A stretch of 64,000 bases of DNA from Atopobiaceae bacterium (lineage in GTDB: Bacteria; Actinomycetota; Coriobacteriia; Coriobacteriales; Atopobiaceae), in NCBI GenBank assembly GCA_030525685.1, contig JAUNEG010000010.1, positions 1-64,000 of the forward strand, in the 5' to 3' direction. The position numbers and the translations under genes were made by a program. The stretch's first letter is position 1. Each line of letters starts with the position of its first letter. Shown piece after piece: positions 33,798 through 42,933 of this stretch. The notes under the pieces were generated by a model, which was given only the letters and a program-made list of their open reading frames with translations, was not told the DNA's origin and did not search any database.

Positions 33798-34691
33798 TTA
33801 GAGGATTCCGACGGCGGCCAGGACGCCGAGGATGACGGTGAGGCCGAGAAGCGCCTTGGTGACGTTGAGGCCCTTCTTGACGAAGTAGAGGTACACGGCG
33901 GAGACGGTCACGAGCGGCAGGAGGCCCGGCAGGATGCTGTCGAGGATGTCCTGGATGACGAACTCCTTGCCCGAGAGCGTGAAGGCGAGCGGCGAGGAGA
34001 CCGTGACGTAGCTGGCGGCGAGGACGCCCATCATGAACAGGCCGAGGATGGAGAGGGCCTCGATGACGCCCTGCATCTTGGAGCCCACGAGCTCGTTGGC
34101 GGCCGAGCGGCCGAGGCCGAAGCCGAGCTGCGCGAAGTAGTAACCGATGATGAGCTGGTAGAGTGAGAAGCCGATGAAGGGGAACAGAGCGCCGAGGGCG
34201 CTTCCCTCCTGGGCCCAGGGCAGGGCGATGGCGATGAAGATGTACTGGACGGTTCCGGAGTCGATCGAGTCACCGATGCCGGCGAGCGCGCCCATGAGGC
34301 CCGCCTTCGTGTTGTAGATCAGGTCGTCATCAACCGTGATGGGGAGGCCGGAGGTGAGCTCCTTGGCACGGGCGACCTCGAGCGCGGCGGTGATGCCGGT
34401 GATGGTTCCGCCACCCCAGGCGATGGCGGTGTTGAAGAAGAGCAGGTGACGCTGGTACGCGGCGGCCAGGTCCTCCTTGCGCTTGTAGAGCTTCTTGAGG
34501 ATGGGCATGAGGGCCCAGGTCAACGCCGGGGCGATGTACTTGTCGAAGCAGTGCGGGATCTCGTCCGCGAAGTAGAAGCGCAGCCAGGCGAGGGCGACGT
34601 CCTTCTTTGTGATCTCCTCAGGCTGATAGTTGGCGTAGTCGACGGGAGCTGCCTGCTCCTCGGCCTGAGCGGTCTGAATGGCTTCAGCCAT
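33798..34691 (-). CDS. PTS EIID, mannose family (second system)
   Basis: A 297-residue membrane subunit with the marks ITKKDVALAWLRFYFADEIPH at the start, TAIAWGGGTITGI, and NTKAGLMGALAGIGDSIDSGT. The last third has three to four helices. It pairs with the EIIC gene just upstream. Within the ORF the AEAIQTAQAEEQAAP N-terminal extension is a cytosolic tail. Confidence 0.93.
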   Translation of the reverse strand: MAEAIQTAQAEEQAAPVDYANYQPEEITKKDVALAWLRFYFADEIPHCFDKYIAPALTWALMPILKKLYKRKEDLAAAYQRHLLFFNTAIAWGGGTITGITAALEVARAKELTSGLPITVDDDLIYNTKAGLMGALAGIGDSIDSGTVQYIFIAIALPWAQEGSALGALFPFIGFSLYQLIIGYYFAQLGFGLGRSAANELVGSKMQGVIEALSILGLFMMGVLAASYVTVSSPLAFTLSGKEFVIQDILDSILPGLLPLVTVSAVYLYFVKKGLNVTKALLGLTVILGVLAAVGIL

Positions 34692-34729
34692 GGTTTACCA
34701 CCTTTCCGAGTTTCCGGTCGTTGTGCGGA

Positions 34730-35566
34730 TTAGTAGTCGTCGTCATCGTCGTCGGCCACAGAGGAGCCTCCGGCACCGGTGCCAACCATCTCGACCGTCT
34801 CGTTCTTCACGAGGATGTAGATGAAGGCGATGAGCATGCCGACAACGGCATAGGTGATCATGGTGACGTTCAGGCTGCTGAGGATCGTGGACATGAAGTA
34901 CGCGAGCAGGAAGAACGCGACGTAGTTCTTCTTGCCGATGGCGTAGACGGTCACGGCGATACCGATGGACGCGAGGCCGCCGCCGATGGTCTCGAGCACG
35001 TGGAAGATGATCGTGCCGGAGGCGGAGGAGACGATGCTGGAGATTACGGGGACGCCGAAGTAGAGGGCAACGAACATGAACGGCACGAAGATGATGAAGG
35101 CGATGATGATCGGCATGCCGATGATGGCGAAGCTGAGCTTGGCGCTGTCGGCATTGTTGGCCGCGTCATCTGCCATACGGCTCATGACGAGCGTGTTGAC
35201 GAAGAAGCGAAGCTGGTAGAGATAGGAGCCCAGCAGGCCGACGGGCACCGCGACGGCGATGGCGGACTCGGCGGACTGGCCGGAGAGCAGGCTGACCGGG
35301 ACGGCGACCGCGGCGGCGATGGCCGGCTCGGACGGCATCTGGCCGCCGGGCGAGAAGACGCCCATGTAGATGAGCTGAATGGCGGCGGTGACCACCATGG
35401 CGTCGGCAACGCGGCCAAACACGACGCCCACGACCAGGCCCGTCATCATCGGGGTGAAGCGCATCGTGGTCGTCGCGCCGCCGAGGAGAGCGCGCGACAT
35501 GACACCGGCGACCCAGAGCGCGATCAGGAGCGCTTGCACGACGGTTACTTGCATGGTTGCTTCCAT
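34730..35566 (-). CDS. PTS EIIC, mannose/sorbose family (second system)
   Basis: A 278-residue channel protein. It has the family's ALLGGATTTMRFTPMMTGLVVGVVFG region and about eight helices, ending in an acidic tail (VADDDDDDY). GAAGGAGGAAGGTTC precedes the ATG at 35566; an internal ATG four codons in is less likely. It is the first gene of the operon running through EIID, EIIB, EIIA, HAD, membrane protein, aldolase, dehydrogenase and dehydratase. The substrate is probably a sugar acid such as gluconate, glucosaminate or a keto-gluconate; this is inference from the enzymes. Confidence 0.93.
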   Translation of the reverse strand: MEATMQVTVVQALLIALWVAGVMSRALLGGATTTMRFTPMMTGLVVGVVFGRVADAMVVTAAIQLIYMGVFSPGGQMPSEPAIAAAVAVPVSLLSGQSAESAIAVAVPVGLLGSYLYQLRFFVNTLVMSRMADDAANNADSAKLSFAIIGMPIIIAFIIFVPFMFVALYFGVPVISSIVSSASGTIIFHVLETIGGGLASIGIAVTVYAIGKKNYVAFFLLAYFMSTILSSLNVTMITYAVVGMLIAFIYILVKNETVEMVGTGAGGSSVADDDDDDY

Positions 35567-35895
35567 GAACCTTCCTCCTTCATATCGTGCGGGAGAACGA
35601 AAACTTTTTCGATATACTGATTATTAATTTGTTTTGAAATCTTATTTTTACCTCCTCACCTTTTCTTTTGTATAAGAAGAAATTTCTTTCCCCCTCAAGG
35701 TGGACTCAATATAAAACAAAGTTTTGGCGTTGTCACGGAGTTTTAAAACTAAATTTTGCTCCACCTCATGCACCTGCACTTTTTCTGAAGCGATACGGCA
35801 AGCGGTAGTTTTTTTGCCGACAAACGGAGAAGCCGCCACCCCTGGGGGTGACGGCTCTCCTTGGCGCGGGCACGCCCTGCCCTATGCTCCTCCCG
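35567..35895. promoter_or_regulatory. AT-rich control region of the second PTS operon with three palindromes
   Basis: This 329-bp gap is far more AT-rich than its neighbours and has no gene. It holds CGAAAA-CT-TTTTCG (35598-35611), the perfect palindrome AAGAAATTTCTT (35677-35688) and AGTTTTAAAACT (35739-35750). Sites with GAAA/TTTC symmetry are typical of RpiR-type regulators, and an RpiR gene is next door. A minus-strand TTCAAA, 16 bases, TATATC lies just before the first palindrome and may be the promoter. A GC hairpin near 35833-35858 probably ends the rpiR transcript. Confidence 0.6.
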
Positions 35896-36735
35896 TTAGA
35901 CGCGCGTCGCCTCGATGACCTCTCTGATGCGGGCGAAGCGCTGCTTGGACTCGCCGTCGAACCTCATGGCGTAGAGCGCGAAGAGCGTGTCGACAAGAAC
36001 CATCTGGGCGACGGTCGAGGTGACGGCCTCGGGGCGAAACCTCGTCTCATCCGCCACGGAGCAGATGACGACGTCGCTCTCCGAGGCGAGCGGGGATATG
36101 GGGTTGGAGGTGATGAGCAGGATGGGCACGTCATTCTCGTGCAGAATCGAGGCGGCGCGCAGGACGTCCTTGTTGCGGCCCGAGTGCGAGATTACGAGCG
36201 CGCAGTCCTCGGACGTGAGGTTGGTCGCCATCTCGAACTGGAGGTGAAGATCGGGCGTCCAGAGCATGCGCAGGGACGTGCGCTGGAAGCGGTGGAAGGC
36301 GCTATAAAGGATGGCCTGGGACCCGCCCGTACCGAAGAGGCCGCAGACCCTCGCGCGGCCCAGCAGCTCGACGGCGGCATCGAGGTCCTTCTCCCTGAGC
36401 TCCGACATCGTCTCGATCAGGGAGTTGGCGCCGTTCTCGAACATCGAGCGTGCGGTGCCGAGCGCGGAGTCGGCCGCGAAGTCATCGAAGAAGATGGTCG
36501 GGAGCGTGGTGGTCGAGGCGAGCTGGACGCGCATCTCACGCAGGCTCTCGTACCCCATGAGCTTAGTGAAGCGGGTGATCGCGGACTTGGAGACGCCGAT
36601 TGCCTCGGCGAGTTCGGCGCTCGTCTGGTGGCACGCGTCCTGCGCGTGCTCCATGAGATAGGCGGCGATCGCGTGATCGGTCTTGCTCATGTCCGCGGAA
36701 CGCCTTCTGACCCGCTTTGAGAACTCCTCGCTCAC
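35896..36735 (-). CDS. RpiR family regulator (HTH + SIS)
   Basis: A 279-residue regulator. The HTH_6 domain occupies about residues 5-85 (MSKTDHAIAAYLMEHAQDAC, ELAEAIGVSKSAITRFTKLMGY). The SIS domain has RVCGLFGTGGSQAILYSAFH and CALVISHSGRNKDVLRAASI, which bind a sugar phosphate. Family members sense phosphorylated sugars and repress or activate sugar operons. It is upstream of the second PTS operon, on the same strand, and is the natural candidate to control it. The gene is intact. Confidence 0.93.
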   Translation of the reverse strand: MSEEFSKRVRRRSADMSKTDHAIAAYLMEHAQDACHQTSAELAEAIGVSKSAITRFTKLMGYESLREMRVQLASTTTLPTIFFDDFAADSALGTARSMFENGANSLIETMSELREKDLDAAVELLGRARVCGLFGTGGSQAILYSAFHRFQRTSLRMLWTPDLHLQFEMATNLTSEDCALVISHSGRNKDVLRAASILHENDVPILLITSNPISPLASESDVVICSVADETRFRPEAVTSTVAQMVLVDTLFALYAMRFDGESKQRFARIREVIEATRV

Positions 36736-36932
36736 GTTGCCCCCTATAATAAGAAAGCCAGTCGCTCAAGTGATTGTTCCCGGCGGGCGAGCGCCCTAAC
36801 AAGCGCGCCGGCCTGAGCTCATCCCCATTATGCAAAAAAAATTTCGCCTCTCGGCGCTCAGCAATGTAGCAATTTCGATTCAGCGCGGGAGTGCCGCCGC
36901 GCCGGAGGCACAGACTACGAACGGAGCGCCCC

Positions 36933-37448
36933 ATGGCCCAGAGGACCGTGCTTGTAAAAAAAACAAGTCCCTGCTCCCCACGCTCTCGGCGAAGTAACAA
37001 GCCATCGGGAAGTTCATTCTCGATGACCCCAAGCGGGCCTCGCGCATGACGATCGTGGAGATCTCCCACTCCCTCGGCGTAGCGGGCTCCACTGTGTCCA
37101 AGTTCACCAAGCGCCTCGGCTACAAGGGGTTCCACGACTTCAGAACCGATCTGCTCGCCGAGGAGTACGACCCTACCATCTCCGTCAACGAGAACGTGAG
37201 CGAGGGCGACTCCATCCTCGAGGTTGCTCAGAAGGTCTTCCGCTCGAGCAAGAAGTCGATGGACGACACGCTCTCCCTTCTCTCACAAGATGGCCTCGGA
37301 CGCGCCCTCAAGCTGCTCGAAGACGCGGAGCGCATCGTCTTCTTCGGCTGCGGGGAGTCAGGCATCCTGGCGCTTGACGCTCAGAGGCAGCGCAGAGGCG
37401 CTTCACCGCATGCGCGCCGCCATCAACCTGACCAAGGAAGACCGCTAG
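36933..37448 (+). pseudogene. Degraded second RpiR-type regulator
   Basis: The remains run from an ATG at 36933 (MAQRTVLVK), through a frameshift at a run of eight A (36956-36963), into NKSLLPTLSAK, an in-frame TAA (36995), then QAIGKFILDDPKRAS and the helix-turn-helix MTIVEISHSLGVAGSTVSKF. The SIS domain begins (IVFFGCGESGILALDA) and breaks off. Another frame then gives EALHRMRAAINLTKEDR and a stop at 37446, as if most of the SIS domain had been deleted. At least four lesions make it a sure pseudogene. The divergent pair with the intact rpiR suggests an old duplicated regulator. Confidence 0.85.
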
Positions 37449-37449
37449 C

Positions 37450-37495
37450 GTGACGGGAGGGGGCGGAGCGGCGACAGCCCCTCCGCCCCCGTCAC
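37450..37495. repeat. Repeated GC hairpin, copy 2
   Basis: This copy of the element at 27544-27585 carries a four-base insertion in the left arm. From GGGCGGAGCGGCGACA through the terminal GTCAC it differs from copy 1 at one position. It lies exactly between the pseudogene stop and the stop of the giant activase gene, so it probably terminates both. No T tract follows. Confidence 0.8.
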
Positions 37496-37496
37496 G

Positions 37497-40400
37497 CTAG
37501 TCGACGCCGGCGCGGGCCTTGATGTCGGCCAGGCGGGCGCGCTGCCCGGCCGAGAGCGGGATGCCGTAGTCCTCGCCGTACGTGGGGTCGTCCGGGTTCT
37601 CCAGCTTGAACCGGCCGCCGCGGTTCTGGCGGAAGTTCTCCTTGGCCACGGAGATCATGAGCTTGATGCGGTTGAGCTGGTTCACCTCGGAGGCGCCGGG
37701 GTCGTAGTCCACGGCCACGATGTTGCTCTCGGGGTGCATCTGGCGCAGGCGCTTGATGACGGACTTGCCCACCACGTGGTTGGGCAGGCACGCGAACGGC
37801 GAGCAGCACACGATGTTGGGCGTGCCGGTCTCGATGAGGTCGCACATCTCGGCCGTGAGGAGCCACCCCTCGCCCATCGTGTTGCACAGCGACAGCACCT
37901 GCTCGGCCTTGGCGGCCAACTCGAAGATGTCCGGGTAGGGCTGGAAGCGCGTGGTCTTCTCGAGCATCTTGTTGATGGGCTCGCGCAGGCCCTCGACCAG
38001 CTTGATGCCCGCCATGTGCGAGAGGCGGCTCGTGGCCTTGGTGCCGAGCTCGGCGTTGGTGTTGATCGCGTTGGTCATGCCGAAGAGGAAGAAGTCCACG
38101 AGCCCCGGCACGTTGGCCTCGCAGCCCTCCTGCTCGATGACCTTGACCACCTGGTTGTTGGCCGTGGGGTGGAACTTGACGAGGATCTCGCCGACCACGC
38201 CCACGCGCGGCTTGGAGCGGTCGTTCACGAGCGGCAGCCTCTCGAACGCGTCGACGGTGCGCTGGCAGAGGTCGTAGAAGCGCTTACGCCCGCCGGCCAC
38301 GATCGCCCCCTTGGCCTCGGCCATCATGCGGTCGTAGAGCGCATCGGCCGCGCCGGGCTCGGCCTCGTAGGGACGCACGCGGTAGAGCAGCTGCATGATG
38401 AGGTCGCCGTAGAGCAGGGCGTAGACGGCCTTGACGAGCAGGCCGGGATCCTTGAGGACGTTGAAGCCGGGGTTCTTCTCGTCCAGGCCGGAGGCCGCGG
38501 TGAGGCTGATCACCGGGATCTCCGGGTGGCCGGAGTCCTTGAGGGCCTTGCGGATGAGGGCGATGTAGTTGGTGGCGCGGCAGCCGCCGCCGGTCTGGGT
38601 GATGACCACGGCGAGGCGCGACAGGTCGTACTTGCCGGAGAGCACGGCCTCCATGATCTGGCCCGTGACCAGGATGGACGGGTAGCAGATGTCGTTGTTG
38701 ACGTACTTGAGACCGGCCTCCACGGCGCCCTGGTCGACGGAGGGCAGCAGCACCACGTTGTAGCCGGAGCTCTTGAACAGCTCCTCGATGAGGTCGAAGT
38801 GGATCGGCGCCATCTGCGGCACGAGGATCGTGTAGCCAGCCTTCTGCATGTCCTCGGTGTAGCGGACCTTCTCGAAGGCGGCGCTGGCGGCCTCGCGGTA
38901 GACCGGCACGCGACCCTCCTGCGTGGCGCGGGCGCGCTCGAGCGAGCCGTCGGCGTTCCTGACACCCACGGGCTCGACCTCGCGGATCTCTCCGCGGCTG
39001 GCCTCGCGGCGCAGCTCCTCGCGCTGCTCCTTCAGCGCGGCCATGAGCGAGCGGATGCGGATGCGGGCGGCGCCCAGGTTGGAGACCTGGTCGATCTTGA
39101 GGACGGTGTAGATCTTGCCGGAGGCCTCGAGGATCTCCTGGACCTGGTCGGTGGTAAGGGCGTCGAGGCCGCAGCCGAACGAGAAGAGCTGGATGAGGTC
39201 CAGGTCGTTGCGGGAGGCCACGAAGCGCGCCGCGCGGTAGAGGCGGCTGTGGAACATCCACTGGTCGATGACGCGAATGGGACGCTCGGGCCTCATCTTG
39301 TGGGCGACGGAGTCCTCGGTGAGCACGGCAAAGCCGAAGGAGTGAACGAGCTCGGGGATTGCGTGGTTGATCTCGGGGTCGTTGTGGTAGGGGCGGCCGG
39401 CGAGCACGATGCCGTGGGCGTCGTGCTCCTCGATCCAGCGCAGGGCCTCGTCGCCGGCGCGGTGCATGGCGTCCTTGAACTCGAGGTCCGCCTCCCAGGC
39501 GTAGTTCACGGCCTCGTCGATCTCGGCACGCGTGATGTGCTCGCCACGCACGCGGCCGCGGCCGGCCGCCGCGTCCTTCTCGCGCTGCTCGGAGACCAGC
39601 TCGTAGAGGCGGCGCTTGAGCTCCTTCTTCTTGTCGTAGGGGATGAACGGGGCGAGGAACTCGATCTTGGAGTCGCCGCCCAGCTCGTCGACGTTGAGGC
39701 CGAGCGCCTGGGGGTAGCTCATGACGATCGGGCAGTTGTAGTGATTCGTGGCGCCCTCGTCCTCCTGGCGCTCCCAGCGGATGCAGGGCATCCAGATGAA
39801 GTCCGGGTCCTTGTCAATGAGGTTCATGATGTGGCCGTGGGAGAGCTTGGCCGGGTAGCACACCGACTCGGACGGCATGGACTCGATGCCGGCGTCGTAG
39901 GTCTTGGCCGAGGTCTGGTCCGAGAGCACCACCGAGAAGCCCAGCTTGGTGAAGAACGCGTGCCAGAACGGGTAGTTCTCGTACATGTTGAGGGCACGCG
40001 GGATGCCCACGGTGCCGCGCGGCGCGTCCTCGGGGTCGAGCACCGGGCGGTCAAAGAGCAGCTTGTTCTTGAACTCGAAGAGGTTGGGCGCCTCGTTCTT
40101 CTTGCCCTTGGAGCCGCCGGCGCCCTTCTCGCAGCGGTTGCCCGTGATGAAGCGGCGGCCGCCGCCAAAGTCGTTGATCGTGAGCAGGCAGTTGTTGGAG
40201 CAGCGCCCGCAGTGGACGTTGGTGTGCTTGACCTGGAGGCTGTCGATCTCCTCGCGGCTGAGCAGCTGGGAGGTGCCATACGCACCGGCGCGGTCGCGGG
40301 CGAGAAGGGCCGCGCCGTAGGCGCCCATGCAGCCCGCGATATCCGGGCGGATGACGTCGCGGCCGGTGAGGACCTCGAAGGCGCGCAGGGTGGCGTCGGA

Positions 40401-42131
40401 CATGAAGGTGCCGCCCTGGACGACGCACCACTGGCCGATCTCGTCGAAGTCGCGCAGCTTGATGACCTTGAAGAGGGCATTCTTGATGACGGAGTAGGAC
40501 AGGCCGGCGGCCACGTCGCCGATCGTAGCGCCCTCCTTCTGCGCCTGCTTGACGCGGGAGTTCATGAAGACGGTGCAGCGGCTGCCCAGGTCGACGGGGC
40601 TCTTGGCGCCCACGGCCGCCTGCGCGAACTCCTGGACCGACATGTTCATGGACACGGCGAAGCTCTCGATGAACGAGCCGCAGCCCGAGGAGCAGGCCTC
40701 GTTGAGCATGATGTGCTCGATGACGCCGTCCTTGACCTGCAGGCACTTCATGTCCTGGCCGCCGATGTCGAGGATGAACTGGACGTCGGGGACGAAGGCC
40801 TTGGCGCCGCGCAGGTGGGCGACGGTCTCGATCTCGCCGGAGTCAGCACGCAGCGACTCGATGAGAATCTGCTCGCCGTAGCCGGTGGTGGTCACGTGGC
40901 CGATCGTGCAGCCCTCGGGCAGGCGGTCGTAGATGCCGTCCATGATGTGGCGGGCGGTGCCGAGCACGTCGCCGTTGTTGTTGCCGTACCAGGTATAGAG
41001 CAGCTCGCCGGACTCGCCGACCACCGCGCACTTCATGGTGGTGGAGCCGGCGTCGATGCCGATGAAGACGCGGCCGCGGTACGTGGCCAGGTCTCCCTTG
41101 GGGACCACCTGCTTGTCGTGGCGCTCCTTGAACTCCTGATAGTCCTTCTCGGACTCGAAGAGCGGCTCGAGGCGCGCGACCTCGGAGCCCTGGACGTCCT
41201 TGAGCTCCTCGAGGAGGCGGATCACCTCGTCGAAGGTGACGTGCTTCTCGGACTCCCCGGCGAGCGCCGCGCCCGTGGCAACGAAGAGGTGGGCGTTCTC
41301 GGGAACGATGATGTGCTCGTCATCGAGGCTGAGCGTGAGGTAGAAGCGCTTGCGGAGCTCCGAGAGGTACTGGAGCGGACCGCCGAGGAACGCGACGTGG
41401 CCGCGGATGGGGTGGCCGCACGCGAGGCCCGAGACGGTCTGGTTAGCCACGGCCTGGAAGATGGAGGCGGCGATGTCGGCCGACTTGGCGCCCTCGTTGA
41501 GCAGCGGCTGGACATCGGACTTGGCGAAGACGCCGCAGCGGGACGCGATCGGGTGGATCTGCGTGGCGTCCTTGGCGAGCTCGTTCAGGCCGGAGGCGTC
41601 GGTGTGGAGCAGGGAGGCCATCTGGTCGATGAAGGCGCCCGTGCCGCCGGCGCAGGTGCCGTTCATGCGCTGCTCGATGCCGTTGTCGAAGTAGATGATC
41701 TTGGCGTCCTCGCCGCCGAGCTCGATGGCGCAGTCGGTCTGGGGGATGAGCGTCTCCACGGCGCGCTTGGAGGCGATGACCTCCTGGACGAACTCCAGAC
41801 CCAGCCAGTTGGCGAGCAGCATGCCGCCGGAGCCGGTGATCGAGACGCGCATGGGCGCCGAGCCGATCACCTTGCGCGCGCGGGCGAAGAGCTCCTTTGC
41901 CGTGGCGCGGACGTCGGTGTGGTGGCGCTCGTAGTTGGCGTAGACGAGGTTGTCGTTGTCGTCGATGACGGCGAGCTTCACCGTGGTGGAGCCCACGTCG
42001 ATGCCCAGGCGCAGGTGCGCGTGGCTGAAGTCGGTGGGACGCGCCGGGGAGAGCTCGGCGCCGTCCGCCTTGAGCTCGAGCGGCTTGCGCACGCGCCTCT
42101 CGGCCTGGATGGAGTCTGCGGTCTTGGTCAT
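37497..42131 (-). CDS. Giant double acyl-CoA dehydratase activase / 2-hydroxyacyl-CoA dehydratase-related protein
   Basis: A 1544-residue protein. Two ASKHA ATPase domains of the HgdC/BadF type are in series: GIDVGSTTVKLAVID (about 43-57), GGEDAKIIYFD (about 140), then GIDAGSTTMKCAVVG (about 357) and GGQDMKCLQV (about 457). Each has the Cys pair expected to hold a shared [4Fe-4S] cluster (NGTCAGGTGAF with ASRCGVF; NEACSSGCGSF with GSRCTVF). From about 690 come DUF2229 (PRALNMYENYPFWHAFF, PSESVCYPAKLSHGH) and an HgdB-like C-terminal region with more cysteines. Such fusions are known in anaerobes but their substrate is unknown. A TetR gene upstream overlaps by one base. Confidence 0.93.
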   Translation of the reverse strand: MTKTADSIQAERRVRKPLELKADGAELSPARPTDFSHAHLRLGIDVGSTTVKLAVIDDNDNLVYANYERHHTDVRATAKELFARARKVIGSAPMRVSITGSGGMLLANWLGLEFVQEVIASKRAVETLIPQTDCAIELGGEDAKIIYFDNGIEQRMNGTCAGGTGAFIDQMASLLHTDASGLNELAKDATQIHPIASRCGVFAKSDVQPLLNEGAKSADIAASIFQAVANQTVSGLACGHPIRGHVAFLGGPLQYLSELRKRFYLTLSLDDEHIIVPENAHLFVATGAALAGESEKHVTFDEVIRLLEELKDVQGSEVARLEPLFESEKDYQEFKERHDKQVVPKGDLATYRGRVFIGIDAGSTTMKCAVVGESGELLYTWYGNNNGDVLGTARHIMDGIYDRLPEGCTIGHVTTTGYGEQILIESLRADSGEIETVAHLRGAKAFVPDVQFILDIGGQDMKCLQVKDGVIEHIMLNEACSSGCGSFIESFAVSMNMSVQEFAQAAVGAKSPVDLGSRCTVFMNSRVKQAQKEGATIGDVAAGLSYSVIKNALFKVIKLRDFDEIGQWCVVQGGTFMSDATLRAFEVLTGRDVIRPDIAGCMGAYGAALLARDRAGAYGTSQLLSREEIDSLQVKHTNVHCGRCSNNCLLTINDFGGGRRFITGNRCEKGAGGSKGKKNEAPNLFEFKNKLLFDRPVLDPEDAPRGTVGIPRALNMYENYPFWHAFFTKLGFSVVLSDQTSAKTYDAGIESMPSESVCYPAKLSHGHIMNLIDKDPDFIWMPCIRWERQEDEGATNHYNCPIVMSYPQALGLNVDELGGDSKIEFLAPFIPYDKKKELKRRLYELVSEQREKDAAAGRGRVRGEHITRAEIDEAVNYAWEADLEFKDAMHRAGDEALRWIEEHDAHGIVLAGRPYHNDPEINHAIPELVHSFGFAVLTEDSVAHKMRPERPIRVIDQWMFHSRLYRAARFVASRNDLDLIQLFSFGCGLDALTTDQVQEILEASGKIYTVLKIDQVSNLGAARIRIRSLMAALKEQREELRREASRGEIREVEPVGVRNADGSLERARATQEGRVPVYREAASAAFEKVRYTEDMQKAGYTILVPQMAPIHFDLIEELFKSSGYNVVLLPSVDQGAVEAGLKYVNNDICYPSILVTGQIMEAVLSGKYDLSRLAVVITQTGGGCRATNYIALIRKALKDSGHPEIPVISLTAASGLDEKNPGFNVLKDPGLLVKAVYALLYGDLIMQLLYRVRPYEAEPGAADALYDRMMAEAKGAIVAGGRKRFYDLCQRTVDAFERLPLVNDRSKPRVGVVGEILVKFHPTANNQVVKVIEQEGCEANVPGLVDFFLFGMTNAINTNAELGTKATSRLSHMAGIKLVEGLREPINKMLEKTTRFQPYPDIFELAAKAEQVLSLCNTMGEGWLLTAEMCDLIETGTPNIVCCSPFACLPNHVVGKSVIKRLRQMHPESNIVAVDYDPGASEVNQLNRIKLMISVAKENFRQNRGGRFKLENPDDPTYGEDYGIPLSAGQRARLADIKARAGVD

Positions 42132-42808
42132 CAGTTATCCTCCTCGGAGCACATCGCAGCAAGGGCGAAGCTGGGCAGGTCAAGGTCGATCGGGTTGTCG
42201 TAGAGGTCGCCGGGGCGCACGAACATGAGCGCGGTCATGAGGAGGGCCATGATGCCCACGCCCTCGCGCATGCCGCCGTCCAGCCAGCGCAGCAGCACGC
42301 CCACCTCGGCGGAGATGGCGAAGGTGAGGTAGTAGTCGAAGAGCGGCCCGAGGGCGCGCAGGTTGAGCCCGTCGAGGGCGCGCGGTCCCACGACCTCGTA
42401 GACGAGCTTCTTGATGCGCCCGGCGAAGGCCGGGTCGCCGCCCTCGCCCAGCAGCGGGCGCAGGTAGTCGCCGCGGTCGCGCACGCAGGTGAGGAGCTCG
42501 GTCGCCCCGGGCGCGGGAAGCCCGCGGTCGAGGGCGGCGCGCAGGTCATCCAGGCGGCAGGAGGCCAGGCGCGCGAGCGGCGCGCGGAGCTCCGCCAGGG
42601 TGTCCTCCTCGATCTGGTTCACGAGGTCGGGGATGTCTCGAAAGTGCGAGTAGAACGTGCGGCGCGTGACGCCCGCCCGCTCGGTCACCGCGGTCACGGT
42701 GACGCGGGACAGGTCGCCCGCCTCGACGATCTCCCGGGCGAGCGCCGCGCGGAGGGCCTGGCGGGTGCGGATGCTGCGCCTATCGGTGCTGAGCACGCAT
42801 TCCTGCAT
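42131..42808 (-). CDS. TetR family regulator
   Basis: A 225-residue protein. The N-terminal TetR helix-turn-helix is RQALRAALAREIVEAG with VTVTAVTERAGVTRRTFYSHFRDI. The C-terminal part is helical (DYLRPLLGEGGDPAFAGRIKKL) and resembles the TetR_C_33-type ligand domain. Its stop overlaps the activase ATG, so it controls its own operon with the giant gene. A palindrome TGCACA-ACC-TGTGCA sits 38 bases before its start and is a likely operator. Confidence 0.92.
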   Translation of the reverse strand: MQECVLSTDRRSIRTRQALRAALAREIVEAGDLSRVTVTAVTERAGVTRRTFYSHFRDIPDLVNQIEEDTLAELRAPLARLASCRLDDLRAALDRGLPAPGATELLTCVRDRGDYLRPLLGEGGDPAFAGRIKKLVYEVVGPRALDGLNLRALGPLFDYYLTFAISAEVGVLLRWLDGGMREGVGIMALLMTALMFVRPGDLYDNPIDLDLPSFALAAMCSEEDN

Positions 42809-42846
42809 GAGTGCCTTTCGACGTTATTTCACAGCGTGCGTAGTAT

Positions 42847-42861
42847 TGCACAACCTGTGCA
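42847..42861. promoter_or_regulatory. Candidate TetR operator
   Basis: TGCACA and TGTGCA form a perfect inverted repeat with a 3-base spacer in the leader of the tetR-activase operon. Size and position fit autoregulation by a TetR protein. The GTGCAC core appears again at both ends of the inverted repeat 42934-43046, so the same protein may bind there. Confidence 0.5.
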
Positions 42862-42933
42862 GAAACTGGGGCTGGCACAACATCTACACGGCTCCCGGGC
42901 ACCTCCCCCGCCCCCGCTCCTCCCTCTCCTCCC

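Noticed and set aside
37734..42203. Open frame of 1489 codons on the plus strand opposite the giant activase
   Set aside because: It mirrors the minus-strand gene and has low-complexity composition without motifs; such shadows are common in GC-rich DNA.
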